Shown: positions 9,904 to 20,543, counted from the first letter of the stretch. The stretch is DNA of 64,000 nt from Streptomyces sp. Go-475 (GCF_003330845.1 NZ_CP026121.1:4693501-4757500); one strand, 5' to 3'. The notes: a model not told the origin generated them from the letters alone. Numbers and translations are program-made.

Positions 9904-10796
9904 CGGGTCGCCGCCTCGTCCTGGTAGTGCCGCAGGAAGAGTTCCTCCAGGGTGGGCGGCGTCGACGTCAGCGACCGCACGCCCGACTCGGTCAGCGACC
10001 GCAGGACACCGTCCAGCCGGTCGGTGTCGACCTGGAGCCGGACGCGGCGCCCGTGCACGTCGAGGTCGTGCACGCCGGGCAGGTCCGCCAGTCCGTTCGG
10101 CGGACCCGCGAGTTCCGCGACCACGCTGGTGCGGGTCAGATGGCGCAGCTCGGCGAGCGACCCGCTCTCGACCGTGCGGCCCTTGCGGATGATGCTCACC
10201 CGGTCGCACAGCTCCTCGACCTCGCTGAGGATGTGGGAGGAGAGCAGGACCGTGCGGCCCCGGTCGCGCTCCTCCGCGACACACCGCTGGAAGACCTCCT
10301 CCATCAGCGGGTCGAGACCCGAGGTGGGCTCGTCCAGGATCAGCAGGTCGACGTCCGAGGCGAACGCGGCGACCAGGGCGACCTTCTGCCGGTTGCCCTT
10401 GGAGTAGGTGCGGCCCTTCTTCGTGGGGTCGAGCTCGAACCGCTCGATCAGCTCCGCCCGGCGCCGGGCGTCCAGGCCTCCGCGCAGCCGGCCGTAGAGG
10501 TCGATGACCTCGCCGCCGGAGAGGTTGCGCCACAGCGTCACGTCCCCGGGGACGTACGCGATGCGGCGGTGCACCTCCACCGCGTCCGCCCACGGGTCGC
10601 GGCCCAGCACCCGCGCGGCGCCCGAGTCGGCGCGCAGCAGGCCGAGCAGGACCCGGATGGCGGTGGACTTCCCGGCGCCGTTGGGGCCGAGGAAGCCGTG
10701 GACCTCGCCGGTGGCGACCTCCAGGTCGAGCCCGTCGAGTGCGTGCGTCCGCCCGAACGACTTGTGCAGTCCGGAGACGGTGATGGCCTTCGTCAT
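9900..10796 (-). CDS. ABC transporter ATPase, drug-export type
   Basis: 298-aa ATPase. Walker A is GPNGAGKST at residues 37-45, the signature region is [15 protein letters not shown] (a variant of LSGGQ, usual in DrrA-like exporters), Walker B is [13 protein letters not shown], and the switch His is in LLSSHIL. The C-terminal 80 residues form the extra domain seen in drug-export ATPases. Transcription starts from the divergent region at 10797-10870, where a -10 lies exactly 7 nt before the ATG, so the mRNA is probably leaderless. The neighbour regulator is the likely repressor. Confidence 0.93.
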   Translation of the reverse strand: MTKAITVSGLHKSFGRTHALDGLDLEVATGEVHGFLGPNGAGKSTAIRVLLGLLRADSGAARVLGRDPWADAVEVHRRIAYVPGDVTLWRNLSGGEVIDLYGRLRGGLDARRRAELIERFELDPTKKGRTYSKGNRQKVALVAAFASDVDLLILDEPTSGLDPLMEEVFQRCVAEERDRGRTVLLSSHILSEVEELCDRVSIIRKGRTVESGSLAELRHLTRTSVVAELAGPPNGLADLPGVHDLDVHGRRVRLQVDTDRLDGVLRSLTESGVRSLTSTPPTLEELFLRHYQDEAATR

Positions 10797-10803
10797 GCTT
10801 CAG

Positions 10804-10863
10804 AAGCTACGCTTTCTTCAGAAACTTGTGAAGTTAAGGAAGCATATGAATCCCGGATAGGGT
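10804..10863. promoter_or_regulatory. Divergent leaderless promoters with overlapping inverted-repeat operator
   Basis: On the minus strand TTCACA (10827-10832) and TAGCTT (10804-10809) are separated by exactly 17 nt and lie 7 nt from the ATPase ATG. On the plus strand TAGGGT (10858-10863) lies 7 nt before ATG 10871. Two nested inverted repeats cover the -35 region and spacer: CTTCA (10816-10820) with TGAAG (10829-10833), and AACTT (10823-10827) with AAGTT (10831-10835). This is where the adjacent GbsR/MarR-type regulator should bind to control both directions. Promoter and operator are inferred from sequence only. Confidence 0.6.
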
Positions 10864-10870
10864 GGTCCGC

Positions 10871-11377
10871 ATGACGGATTCAGCCAGCAACGGCCGGGAC
10901 GCGGAGGCGGTGTCCAGGTTCGTCGAGTCCTTCGCGGCACACCTCGTCGAGGCCGGCATGCCCCGGATGCCCGCCCGGGTCTTCGCCGCGCTGCTCTCCT
11001 CCGACGAGGGCTCGATGACCTCCGCCGAACTGGGCGAGCAGCTGCGCATCAGCCCGGCGGCCGTGTCCGGCGCGGTCCGCTACCTGGCCCAGACGCACAT
11101 GGTCTCGCGCGAACGGGAGCCCGGCTCGCGCCGGGAGCGCTACCGGGTGCACGGTGACCAGTGGTACGAGGCGCTGACCAACCGCGAAGCCGTCCTCAAG
11201 CGGTGGGAGAGCGCCCTGCGCGAAGGCGTCAGCAGCCTCGGCGCCGACACCCCGGCGGGCCGCCGCATGGCCGAGACGCTCGCGTTCTTCGAGTTCCTCG
11301 ACGGCGAACTCGCCGCCCTGATGGAACGCTGGCGCGAGCACCGGAAGAAGACCTTCGGGCACACGCTCCAGGACTGA
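10871..11377 (+). CDS. GbsR/MarR-type transcriptional regulator
   Basis: 168-aa winged-helix protein. The N-terminal segment VESFAAHLVEAGMPRMPARV and the helix-turn-helix TSAELGEQLRISPAAVSGAV are typical of the GbsR-like regulators that sit beside drug-export ABC operons in Streptomyces. The wing contains REREPGSRRERYR. C-terminal helices form the dimer interface. It is divergent from the ABC operon with the operator between them. Probably a repressor of the transporter and of itself, released by the exported compound (inference). ATG 10871 was chosen over the upstream GTG 10862 because of the leaderless -10 spacing. Confidence 0.87.
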   Translation: MTDSASNGRDAEAVSRFVESFAAHLVEAGMPRMPARVFAALLSSDEGSMTSAELGEQLRISPAAVSGAVRYLAQTHMVSREREPGSRRERYRVHGDQWYEALTNREAVLKRWESALREGVSSLGADTPAGRRMAETLAFFEFLDGELAALMERWREHRKKTFGHTLQD

Positions 11378-11395
11378 GCCCGGCCGCGGACCCGC

Positions 11396-12259
11396 TCACC
11401 CCGCCGCCGGCACGGTCAGCCCCCAGGCGCCCTCGCGCACCACCCAGGTGCGGGTGCGCACCGGCCCCGACACCAGCGCGTCCGCCCGGTAGCGGAAGTG
11501 CGCGCCCGACACCGTCACCGTCCGGCCTTCCGCGAGCAGCGGCGACGCCTCGGCGCCCACGGACACCGGACGGACCTCCACCGAGGCCACCCCGGCGGTC
11601 CCCGGCGACACCGACACCGCCTCCACCGGCTGGTTCAGATCGACGAGGGTCTCGCCGTCGACCTCGACCCGCAGCCGGGAGGGGCCGGGCGCGGGCGCGG
11701 AGGGGGGCCGGGACGGGCGGCCGGCCGGGACCAGGGTGCGCACCAGGTACTGGCACGTCCGCAGCCAGGGGCGGCCCGGGGCGGTCTCGGGATCCGGCGC
11801 CTGCGCGGCGGCCGTCACCGGCGGTATCCGCAGCGCGCCGAGCACCACCCCGTCGCTGTCGTCGACGAGCAGGTCCATCCGCCGCTCGACCCCGTCGAGC
11901 ACCGTCCGCGCCGCCGCCACCGTCCCCGTCGGCACGCCCAGCGACCGGGCCAGGGACAGCGCGCCCCCGACCGGCACCACCGACAGCGCGCATCCGGCCA
12001 GCTCCCGGTGCCGGTGCAGCAGCGACACCGCGTGGATCAGGGCCCGGTCGTCGCCCACCACCACCGGGCGCCGAGACCCCCGCCGGCGCAACGCCCGGGC
12101 GAACTCCTCCGGGCCGTCCGGCAGGCACAGCTTCACGGCGGCACCCGCTTTGAGCACGTCTTTCGCGATCCGTACGGACTCGCCGTCCGACCGACGGGCG
12201 ACCGGGTCGATGACCACCAGCAGCTGCTCGGACGTCGCGGAAGTCGCCACCTCGGCCAT
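11396..12259 (-). CDS. Diacylglycerol/lipid-kinase-like protein
   Basis: 287-aa protein related to the DagK/LCB5 catalytic domain. It begins [20 protein letters not shown] and has the weak family pattern [20 protein letters not shown] in place of the usual GGDGT nucleotide-binding motif, followed by [19 protein letters not shown] in place of P-x-GTxNDFA. The key GGDGT is therefore altered, so kinase activity is doubtful; many Streptomyces homologues look the same. The start follows GAGGAAG. It is transcribed divergently from purA across a hairpin-containing gap and convergent with the GbsR regulator with an 18-nt gap. Confidence 0.7.
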   Translation of the reverse strand: MAEVATSATSEQLLVVIDPVARRSDGESVRIAKDVLKAGAAVKLCLPDGPEEFARALRRRGSRRPVVVGDDRALIHAVSLLHRHRELAGCALSVVPVGGALSLARSLGVPTGTVAAARTVLDGVERRMDLLVDDSDGVVLGALRIPPVTAAAQAPDPETAPGRPWLRTCQYLVRTLVPAGRPSRPPSAPAPGPSRLRVEVDGETLVDLNQPVEAVSVSPGTAGVASVEVRPVSVGAEASPLLAEGRTVTVSGAHFRYRADALVSGPVRTRTWVVREGAWGLTVPAAG

Positions 12260-12291
12260 GCCTCGCTTCCTCGGGTAGCATCTTTGTGCAA

Positions 12292-12321
12292 GAGCCCCTT
12301 GCGCTATTGCGCCAGGGGCTT
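12292..12321. promoter_or_regulatory. Stable hairpin in the purA / lipid-kinase divergent leader
   Basis: GAGCCCCTTGCGC (12292-12304) pairs with GCGCCAGGGGCTT (12309-12321) around the loop TATT, with one mismatch. It lies about 10 nt after a -10-like TAGCAT (12276-12281), so a purA transcript from there would start with this hairpin and have a leader of about 160 nt. No run of T follows, so it does not look like a standard terminator. It might stabilise the leader or take part in attenuation. Function unknown. Confidence 0.45.
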
Positions 12322-12444
12322 CGTCTATTCCGGGGCATCCGGTCCGACGGTTGGCGGCCAACGGCGGTCGCGGTGACGCGGCTGCACACGCTCCGCGTTC
12401 GCCCTCGACCATGGACATGCCCCGCCCGGAAGGGGTGTACGCGC

Positions 12445-13728
12445 GTGCCCGCACTTGTGCTGCTCGGTGCTCAGTGGGGTGACGAAGGCAAGGGAAAGGC
12501 CACCGACCTGCTCGGTGGTTCGGTGGACTATGTAGTGCGCTACCAGGGCGGCAACAACGCCGGCCACACGGTGGTCGTGGGCGACCAGAAGTACGCCCTC
12601 CACCTCCTCCCTTCCGGAATCCTGTCCCCCGGCTGCACGCCGGTCATCGGTAACGGCGTCGTCGTCGACCCGTCGGTCCTGCTCTCCGAGCTGAGCGGTC
12701 TGAACGAGCGTGGTGTCGACACGTCCAAGCTCCTCATCAGCGGAAACGCGCACATCATCACGCCGTACAACGTGACGGTGGACAAGGTGACGGAGCGCTT
12801 CCTCGGCAAGCGGAAGATCGGCACGACCGGGCGCGGCATCGGCCCGACCTACGCCGACAAGATCAACCGCGTCGGGATCCGCGTGCAGGACCTCTACGAC
12901 GAGTCGATCCTCACGCAGAAGGTCGAGGCGGCCCTCGACGTCAAGAACCAGATCCTCACCAAGCTCTACAACCGGCGCGCGATCGCCGTGGACCAGGTGG
13001 TCGAGGAGCTTCTGGGCTACGCCGACAAGCTCGCGCCGTACGTCGCCGACACCGTCCTGGTCCTCAACCAGGCGCTGGAGGAGGACAAGGTCGTCCTGTT
13101 CGAGGGCGGCCAGGGCACCCTGCTGGACATCGACCACGGCACGTACCCCTTCGTCACCTCGTCCAACCCGACCGCGGGCGGCGCCTGCACGGGCGCGGGC
13201 GTGGGCCCGACGAAGATCAGCCGCGTGATCGGCATCCTCAAGGCGTACACCACCCGCGTCGGGGCCGGCCCCTTCCCGACCGAGCTGTTCGACGAGGACG
13301 GCGAGGCGCTGCGCCGGATCGGCGGCGAGCGCGGCGTCACCACCGGCCGGGACCGCCGCTGCGGCTGGTTCGACGCGGTCATCGCCCGCTACGCGACCCG
13401 CGTGAACGGCCTGACCGACTTCTTCCTCACCAAGCTCGACGTCCTCACCGGCTGGGAGCAGATCCCGGTCTGCGTCGCGTACGAGATCGACGGCAAGCGC
13501 GTCGAGGAGCTGCCCTACTCCCAGACCGACTTCCACCACGCCAAGCCGGTCTACGAGATGCTGCCGGGCTGGAGCGAGGACATCTCCAAGGCGAAGACCT
13601 TCGCCGACCTGCCGAAGAACGCCCAGGCGTACGTGAAGGCGCTGGAGGAGATGTCCGGCGCCCCGATCTCCGCGATCGGCGTGGGCCCGGGCCGGGACGA
13701 GACGATCGAGATCAACTCGTTCCTGTAG
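12445..13728 (+). CDS. purA: Adenylosuccinate synthetase
   Basis: 427-aa enzyme of AMP synthesis: joins IMP and aspartate using GTP to give adenylosuccinate. The GTP-binding/catalytic loop GDEGKGK is at residues 12-18 with catalytic Asp13; [25 protein letters not shown] and [10 protein letters not shown] are all family motifs, and the length is typical. GTG 12445 was chosen because it follows GGAAGGGG and gives the standard N-terminus [15 protein letters not shown]. It stands alone, with a long structured leader upstream and a strong hairpin just downstream. Cytoplasmic. Confidence 0.98.
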   Translation: MPALVLLGAQWGDEGKGKATDLLGGSVDYVVRYQGGNNAGHTVVVGDQKYALHLLPSGILSPGCTPVIGNGVVVDPSVLLSELSGLNERGVDTSKLLISGNAHIITPYNVTVDKVTERFLGKRKIGTTGRGIGPTYADKINRVGIRVQDLYDESILTQKVEAALDVKNQILTKLYNRRAIAVDQVVEELLGYADKLAPYVADTVLVLNQALEEDKVVLFEGGQGTLLDIDHGTYPFVTSSNPTAGGACTGAGVGPTKISRVIGILKAYTTRVGAGPFPTELFDEDGEALRRIGGERGVTTGRDRRCGWFDAVIARYATRVNGLTDFFLTKLDVLTGWEQIPVCVAYEIDGKRVEELPYSQTDFHHAKPVYEMLPGWSEDISKAKTFADLPKNAQAYVKALEEMSGAPISAIGVGPGRDETIEINSFL

Positions 13729-13747
13729 GACACCGTGTGGGTCACTG

Positions 13748-13782
13748 GCCCGTTCACTGCTCCGATGGAGTAGTGAACGGGC
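13748..13782. terminator. Long perfect hairpin after purA
   Basis: GCCCGTTCACTGCTCC (13748-13763) pairs with GGAGTAGTGAACGGGC (13767-13782) around a GAT triloop: 16 base pairs with one G-T wobble. It begins 19 nt after the purA stop. There is no T-run, as is usual for Streptomyces terminators. It could also sit in the leader of the next gene, 65 nt before its ATG. Confidence 0.6.
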
Positions 13783-13847
13783 GAAGTACGCATACCGCCC
13801 ATAGCGTGAGGTCGTACGGCTCATCGGCGATCAGAAGAAGGTGTGTC

Positions 13848-14138
13848 ATGCGCGTACTGCTTCAGGCCCATGTCGACACGGAGAAGGCGAACGAGGTCAT
13901 CCGCAGCGGCAAGATGCCCCAGGTCATGCAGGAGATCATGGAGTCGTTCAAGCCGGAGGCCTCCTACTTCGGTCCCGACAACGGGGTCCGCACCATGTTC
14001 CTGGTCTTCGACATGCAGGACTCGTCGCAGTTGCCGCCGCTCACCGAGCAGCTCTTCCAGAACTTCGGCGCCAAGGTGGACTACACGCCGGTGATGAACT
14101 TCGAGGACCTGCAGAAGGGGCTGTCCCAGATCCGGTGA
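13848..14138 (+). CDS. Conserved small protein, GYD/DUF3303-like ferredoxin-fold
   Basis: 96-aa cytoplasmic protein beginning MRVLLQAHVDTEKANEVIRS. The pattern of a leading beta strand, a helix with an SGKMPQVMQEIMESF stretch, then strands EASYFGP and MFLVFDMQD suggests an alpha/beta dimeric ferredoxin-like fold of the GYD/DUF3303 sort. No catalytic residues are recognisable. ATG 13848 follows GAAGAAGG. The conserved position after purA in Streptomyces is remembered, not checked. Function unknown. Confidence 0.75.
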   Translation: MRVLLQAHVDTEKANEVIRSGKMPQVMQEIMESFKPEASYFGPDNGVRTMFLVFDMQDSSQLPPLTEQLFQNFGAKVDYTPVMNFEDLQKGLSQIR

Positions 14139-14147
14139 GTGCCCGCA

Positions 14148-14798
14148 TCAGCTGAACACGATCATCGACCCCTGGGCCAGGCTCCGGGTCACGGCCGCGT
14201 GCAGGCCGAGCCAGACATGGCGTTCACGGGCGAACGGACTGGGGTCGTACGGGGCGGGGACGGCGGGTTCCTCCAGCTCCGTGGGGGCGAGCGGCGGCTG
14301 GGGGGCCGCCGGCGGGTTGGCCGGGTCGATGCCGAGGGCCGGGGCGACCAGCTCCAGCTCCCGCAGCAGGGCGTGCGAGGAGCCCAGCGGGCCGCCGCCC
14401 GCCAGGAGTTCGTCGTCGGCGAGCGGACTGGGGAAGTCGACCGGGACGTAGGCGCCCGCGTGGTCGTAGTGCCAGACCAGGTGCGACTGCTGGGCCGTCG
14501 ACTCGAACATCTCCAGCAACTGCTCGTAGTCGCCGCCCAGTTCGTCCACCGGCGTCACCGGCAGACCGCAGACCTGGAGCAGGTAGGCGCGGCGCAGGAA
14601 GTGCAGCGCGTCGTAGTCGAAGCCCGCGACCGGGGCGACGTCGCCCGACAGGCCCGGCATGTACTGGTACACCGGCACCGGTGGGAGCCCGGCCTCGGCG
14701 AGCACCTTGTTGTATTGCGCGAGTTCCTCGGCGAACGGGTTGTCCGGCGTGTGGCACAACACGTCGACTAGCGGTACCAGCCACAGATCACAGGCCAA
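14148..14798 (-). CDS. Conserved hypothetical protein
   Basis: 216-aa soluble protein starting MACDLWLVPLVDVLCHTPDN. I do not recognise a characterised family. The first 135 residues are well-folded in composition (many aromatics, e.g. WHYDHAGAYVPVDFPSPLAD) and the last 60 include a Pro/Ala-rich linker (PANPPAAPQPPLAPTELEEP) before a final helix. It faces purA's downstream gene tail to tail with a 9-nt gap. No signal peptide and no membrane helix. Similar proteins are found in Streptomyces as short conserved hypotheticals. Confidence 0.75.
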   Translation of the reverse strand: MACDLWLVPLVDVLCHTPDNPFAEELAQYNKVLAEAGLPPVPVYQYMPGLSGDVAPVAGFDYDALHFLRRAYLLQVCGLPVTPVDELGGDYEQLLEMFESTAQQSHLVWHYDHAGAYVPVDFPSPLADDELLAGGGPLGSSHALLRELELVAPALGIDPANPPAAPQPPLAPTELEEPAVPAPYDPSPFARERHVWLGLHAAVTRSLAQGSMIVFS

Positions 14799-14920
14799 AG
14801 AAGGCTCCTCGCTCAGCGCGGTGGTCGGGTAGCACGGTGGTCAGGGAAGGGTATCGGTGCGGCACGCTCACGGCTCCCGCCGTGCATGTCCCATACCCAG
14901 CCGGGCCCGGGCGACGCGGG

Positions 14921-15622
14921 TCATCCGGACGCGAGGCGCTCGATCAGGGCCAGCGAGTGGGCGTTGTAGTCGGCGATGATCGCCCGGGCCGTGTCGTTGT
15001 CGCGGGCGATCAGGGCGTCGACCAGTTCGGTGTGACCGGCCCACAGCTCGCCGCGCAGGTCGGTGAGACGGCGCAGGTGCTGCACCGCGCACACCCAGGT
15101 CTGGACGCGCAGCCGGTGCAGGAAGTCGGCGAGGTAGGGATTGCCGAAGCAGGCGCCGAGCTCGCGCCAGAAGCGCAGGTCGTAGCCGATGAGGACGGTG
15201 AGATCACCGGCGGCGGCGGCGCGCTGGGCCTCCTCGCCGCGCCTGCGGACCCCCGCGACGACGGCGGCGGCCCGCGGATCGTCGGGACGCACGGCGCCCG
15301 GGCGTCCCTCGGTCAGCGCCAGGAACATCCCCTCGATGACCAGGCCGCGCGCCTCGATCATGCCGCGGAAGTCCTCGGCCGAGTACTCGTGCACCTTGAA
15401 GCCGCGGTGCTGGTCGGCGTCGAGCAGACCCTGCGCGGAGAGGTCGACCAGCGCCTCCCGGACCGGCGTCGCGGACACCCCGTACTGCTCGGCGATCTCC
15501 TTGACCGTGAACTCCTGCCCCGGCTGCAGACGCCCGGCCAGCACCTCGTCGCGAAGCGCTTCGGCGATCTGCTGGCGCAGGGTGCTGCGCGTGACGGCGC
15601 CGTTGCCGGTGCTGCCGGGCAT
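14921..15622 (-). CDS. GntR-family regulator, FadR/FCD type
   Basis: 233-aa repressor-type protein. The N-terminal winged helix has LRQQIAEALRDEVLAGRLQP and EIAEQYGVSATPVREALVDL, the classic GntR recognition helix. The FCD domain follows, with candidate metal-binding residues in DLRFWRELGACFGNPYLADF. Effectors of this family are usually small organic acids. It lies downstream of the aminotransferase on the same strand; a 10-bp inverted repeat at 15652-15687 just upstream is a candidate self-operator. Could regulate the aminotransferase (inference). Confidence 0.92.
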   Translation of the reverse strand: MPGSTGNGAVTRSTLRQQIAEALRDEVLAGRLQPGQEFTVKEIAEQYGVSATPVREALVDLSAQGLLDADQHRGFKVHEYSAEDFRGMIEARGLVIEGMFLALTEGRPGAVRPDDPRAAAVVAGVRRRGEEAQRAAAAGDLTVLIGYDLRFWRELGACFGNPYLADFLHRLRVQTWVCAVQHLRRLTDLRGELWAGHTELVDALIARDNDTARAIIADYNAHSLALIERLASG

Positions 15623-15651
15623 GGTCAGGGCGTCTCCCTCGTCGCGTTCGG

Positions 15652-15687
15652 GTGGCGTGCGCGTATATGTCTACGGGCACGCCACCT
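15652..15687. promoter_or_regulatory. Inverted repeat upstream of the GntR gene
   Basis: GGTGGCGTGC (15652-15661) and GCACGCCACC (15678-15687) are perfect 10-bp arms around a 16-nt spacer that contains GTATATGTCTAC, itself a partial palindrome. It lies 30 nt upstream of the GntR start. Candidate binding site of that regulator; a terminator for the upstream aminotransferase is unlikely because that stop codon lies further on. Confidence 0.45.
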
Positions 15688-15730
15688 TACGCGTTCGAAT
15701 GAGGCGCGAGGATGTCTGTTACTGACGGGT

Positions 15731-17095
15731 TTACAGGTGTTTACCGGTGTGCTCGTCGGCCACGGAGAGCGCCGCGTCCAGGACGGCCAGGCCTTCCTTC
15801 AGCTCCGCCTCGCTCACGTTGCAGGGCGGCACCACGTGCGTCCGGTTCATGTTCACGAACGGCCACAGCCCGCCCGCCTTCGCGGCGGCGGCGAAGGCGG
15901 CCATCGGCGCGTTCGCCTCCCCGGCCGCGTTGTACGGCACCAGCGGCTCCCGCGTCTCGCGGTCGCGCACCAGCTCCAGCGCCCAGAACATGCCCACGCC
16001 GCGCACCTCGCCGACGCTCGGGTGCCGCTCGGCCAGCGCCCGCAGCTCCGGCCCGACGACGCTCTCGCCCAGCCGGGCCGCGTGCTCGACGACGCCCTCC
16101 TCGGCCATGACGTCGATCGTCGCGACGGCGGCGGCGCACGCCAGCGGGTGCCCGGAGTACGTCAGCCCGCCCGGGTACGGCCGCTTCCCGAACGTCTCCG
16201 CGATCGCGCCGGAGATCGCCACCCCGCCCAGCGGCACATAGCCGCTGTTCACGCCCTTGGCGAAGGTCAGCAGGTCGGGCGTGACGCCGAACAGGTCCGC
16301 CGCGAACCATGTGCCCGTCCGCCCGAAGCCGGCCATGACCTCGTCCAGGACGAAGACGATCCCGTACTTGTCGCAGAGCTCGCGCACCCCGGCCAGGTAA
16401 CCGGGCGGCGGCACCATGATCCCGGCCGTGCCCGGGATGGTCTCCAGGATGATCGCCGCGATTGTCGAGGGCCCCTCGAAGGCGATCGTCGTCTCCAGGT
16501 GCTCCAGCGCCCGCGCGCACTCCTGCTCCTCGGTCTCCGCGTAGAAGCGGGAGCGGTAGAGGTGGGGCGCCCAGAAGTGCACCACCCCGGCCGTGCCGCT
16601 GTCGGAGGCCCAGCGGCGCGGGTCGCCGGTGATGTTCACGGCCTGCTGGGTGCCGCCGTGGTACGAGCGGTACGCCGAGAGCACCTTCGGGCGGCCGGTG
16701 TGCAGCCGGGCCATCCGGATGGCGTGCTCGACGGCGTCGGCGCCGCCGTTGGTGAAGAAGATCTTGTCCAGGTCGCCCGGGGTCCGTTCGGCGATCAGCC
16801 GGGCCGCCTCCGACCGGGCCTCGACCGCGAACGCGGGCGCGAACGTCGTCATCCGCGCCGCCTGCTCCTGGATCGCGGCGACGACCTTGGGGTGCTGGTA
16901 GCCGATGTTCGTGTAGACGAGCCCGCTGCTGAAGTCGAGGTAGCGCTTGCCGTCGTAGTCCCAGAAGTACGACCCCTCGGCACCGGCGACGGCGAGCGGG
17001 TCGATCAGCTCCTGCGCGGACCAGGAGTGGAACACGTGGTCACGGTCGGCGGCCTTCACGGCGGCACCGGCTTCGGGGTTCGGCTGAGGGGTCAT
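15731..17095 (-). CDS. PLP-dependent class III aminotransferase
   Basis: 454-aa enzyme of the ornithine/omega-aminotransferase class. It shows YFWDYDGKRYLDFSSGLV, IRMARLHTGRPKVLSAYRSY, FVLDEVMAGFGRTG (PLP-contact Asp) and LTFAKGVNSGYVPLGG with the Schiff-base Lys at about residue 280. Best fits the aspartate-aminotransferase-family proteins that use beta-alanine-, taurine- or omega-amino-acid-like donors with pyruvate; the exact substrate is not evident. ATG 17095 was preferred over upstream starts because AGCGTA (reverse TACGCT) lies 7 nt upstream, pointing to a leaderless transcript, and because it matches the family N-terminus. Confidence 0.9.
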   Translation of the reverse strand: MTPQPNPEAGAAVKAADRDHVFHSWSAQELIDPLAVAGAEGSYFWDYDGKRYLDFSSGLVYTNIGYQHPKVVAAIQEQAARMTTFAPAFAVEARSEAARLIAERTPGDLDKIFFTNGGADAVEHAIRMARLHTGRPKVLSAYRSYHGGTQQAVNITGDPRRWASDSGTAGVVHFWAPHLYRSRFYAETEEQECARALEHLETTIAFEGPSTIAAIILETIPGTAGIMVPPPGYLAGVRELCDKYGIVFVLDEVMAGFGRTGTWFAADLFGVTPDLLTFAKGVNSGYVPLGGVAISGAIAETFGKRPYPGGLTYSGHPLACAAAVATIDVMAEEGVVEHAARLGESVVGPELRALAERHPSVGEVRGVGMFWALELVRDRETREPLVPYNAAGEANAPMAAFAAAAKAGGLWPFVNMNRTHVVPPCNVSEAELKEGLAVLDAALSVADEHTGKHL

Positions 17096-17193
17096 GCGGG
17101 CGAGCGTAGGCGCCGCGGAGAGGGCGGTGGTATCGGCGGCCTGTCTGGCGTCGGCGGCATTCCGCGACAGGTTGTCCAGGCACGATGAAGAAT

Positions 17194-17228
17194 TTGACAG
17201 CATGCTGTCGAACTGTAAGGATGCTGTC
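17194..17228 (+). promoter_or_regulatory. Promoter with perfect palindromic operator for the DJ-1/MarR operon
   Basis: TTGACA (17194-17199) with TAAGGA about 16 nt later forms a good vegetative promoter. The perfect 14-bp palindrome GACAGCATGCTGTC (17196-17209) overlaps the -35, and its right half ATGCTGTC recurs at 17221-17228 near the start point. Steric repression by the MarR protein encoded in the operon is the simplest reading. Confidence 0.6.
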
Positions 17229-17256
17229 ATAAAGCACAGGGTCCCGAGGAGGAGCC

Positions 17257-17889
17257 ATGAACGCCACGCCAGCCCCCGCCGGCCATGACCGCAAGCCCGT
17301 CCATCTCGCCGTCTACGACACCCTCGCCGACTGGGAGACCGGCCACGCCACGGCCCACCTCGCCCGCGCCGGCCACGAGATCCGCACGGCCGGCCCGTCC
17401 ACCGCCCCGGTCACCAGCATCGGCGGCCTGCGCATCCAGCCCGACCTGGCCCTGGACGACGTACGCCCCGAGGACAGCTCCCTGCTGATCCTCCCGGGCG
17501 CCGACCTCTGGGACGCGGGCGACGACCTGGCCCCCTTCGCCCGCAAGGCCCGGGCCTTCCTGGAGGCGGGCGTCCCGGTCGCCGCGATCTGCGGGGCCAC
17601 CGCCGGACTCGCCCGCGAGGGCCTGCTCGACGACCGGGCCCACACCAGCGCGGTCTCCTTCTACCTCGCCGCGACCGGCTACGCGGGCGGCGAGCGCTAC
17701 GTCGAGGCCGACGCCGTCACCGACGGCGGCCTGGTCACCGCGGGCCCGACCGAGCCGGTCGCCTTCGCCCGGGAGATCCTGAGCCTGCTCGGGGTCTTCG
17801 AGGGCGAGGTGCTGGACGCCTGGTACCGCCTCTTCCACGACTCCGACCCGACGGCGTACGCCGTGCTGGAGAAGGCCGGGGCGGCATGA
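17257..17889 (+). CDS. DJ-1/PfpI-family protein
   Basis: 210-aa class I glutamine-amidotransferase-fold protein. The nucleophile elbow is VAAICGATAGLARE with Cys in the usual AxCxA turn; the acidic partner of this family is likely in LLILPGADLWD. It resembles bacterial glutamine amidotransferase-like/DJ-1 proteins linked to stress or carbonyl damage, and lacks the third catalytic residue of true amidases. ATG follows GAGGAGG. Its stop overlaps the MarR start (ATGA), so the two are one operon. The role may be detoxification sensed by the regulator (inference). Confidence 0.87.
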   Translation: MNATPAPAGHDRKPVHLAVYDTLADWETGHATAHLARAGHEIRTAGPSTAPVTSIGGLRIQPDLALDDVRPEDSSLLILPGADLWDAGDDLAPFARKARAFLEAGVPVAAICGATAGLAREGLLDDRAHTSAVSFYLAATGYAGGERYVEADAVTDGGLVTAGPTEPVAFAREILSLLGVFEGEVLDAWYRLFHDSDPTAYAVLEKAGAA

Positions 17890-18344
17890 GCCGGGAGCGG
17901 CAGGACCTGCTCAGCCGCAGCGCCCTCGGGGTGTTCCGGCTCAACGGCCAGTTCCTCGGCGTCGCGGAGGAACTGGCCCGGCCGGCCGGGCTGACCGCCG
18001 CCTGGTGGCAGGTCCTCGGCGCGGTCCTCGGCGAGCCGCTGCCCGTCTCCGGCATCGCCCGCGCCATGGGCATCACCCGGCAGAGCGTGCAGCGCATCGC
18101 CGATCTGCTGGTGGAACGCGGTCTCGCGGAGTACCGGCCGAACCCGGCGCACCGCCGGGCCAAGCTCCTCGCGCCGACCGGGGAGGGCCGGGCGGCCGTC
18201 GCCCGCATCGACCCGGGGCACGCGGCCTTCGCCGACCGGCTGGCCGAGGCGTTCGGGGAGGCCGAGCTGGCGGAGGCGGTACGGCTGCTGGAGCGGCTGT
18301 CGAAGGTGCTGGACCAGGTCGGTCCGCCTGTTACGGAACCGTAG
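17886..18344 (+). CDS. MarR-family regulator
   Basis: 152-aa winged-helix protein with GIARAMGITRQSVQRIADLL as recognition helix and EYRPNPAHRRAKLLAPT as wing. Translationally coupled to the DJ-1-like gene. Probably binds the palindrome at 17196-17209 and represses the operon; effector unknown. No redox Cys is present, so it is not an OhrR-type thiol sensor. Confidence 0.9.
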   Translation: MSRERQDLLSRSALGVFRLNGQFLGVAEELARPAGLTAAWWQVLGAVLGEPLPVSGIARAMGITRQSVQRIADLLVERGLAEYRPNPAHRRAKLLAPTGEGRAAVARIDPGHAAFADRLAEAFGEAELAEAVRLLERLSKVLDQVGPPVTEP

Positions 18345-18423
18345 ACGTCTCCCAGGTCACCCGGCCCCCGCCCCGCACTATTCTCGATCCGTTGCTCGCG
18401 TGTGGGGGGAAGGCGGCGGAGCG

Positions 18424-20412
<1,989 letters not shown>

Positions 20413-20482
20413 TCGACTCCCGGTTTCTCCGAGGCCGTTGAACGTCCGGCGAATTCGAGCCGACGAATCCCGGATACCCGCT

Positions 20483-20496
20483 CGTACGGCCGTACG
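20483..20496. promoter_or_regulatory. Palindrome CGTACGGCCGTACG
   Basis: Perfect 14-bp palindrome in the 131-nt gap between the kinase gene and the receptor-like gene at 20544. It could be an operator for an unidentified dimeric regulator. Short GC-rich palindromes also arise by chance at this composition, so support is limited. Confidence 0.3.
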
Positions 20497-20543
20497 GTGA
20501 CCAGACGATCGAGTCGGTCCGGGCGGCGGCGGGGGCACCCACG

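Noticed and set aside
12292..12321. Purine riboswitch or 6C RNA for the hairpin before purA
   Set aside because: It lacks the three-way junction of purine riboswitches and the C6 loops of 6C RNA.
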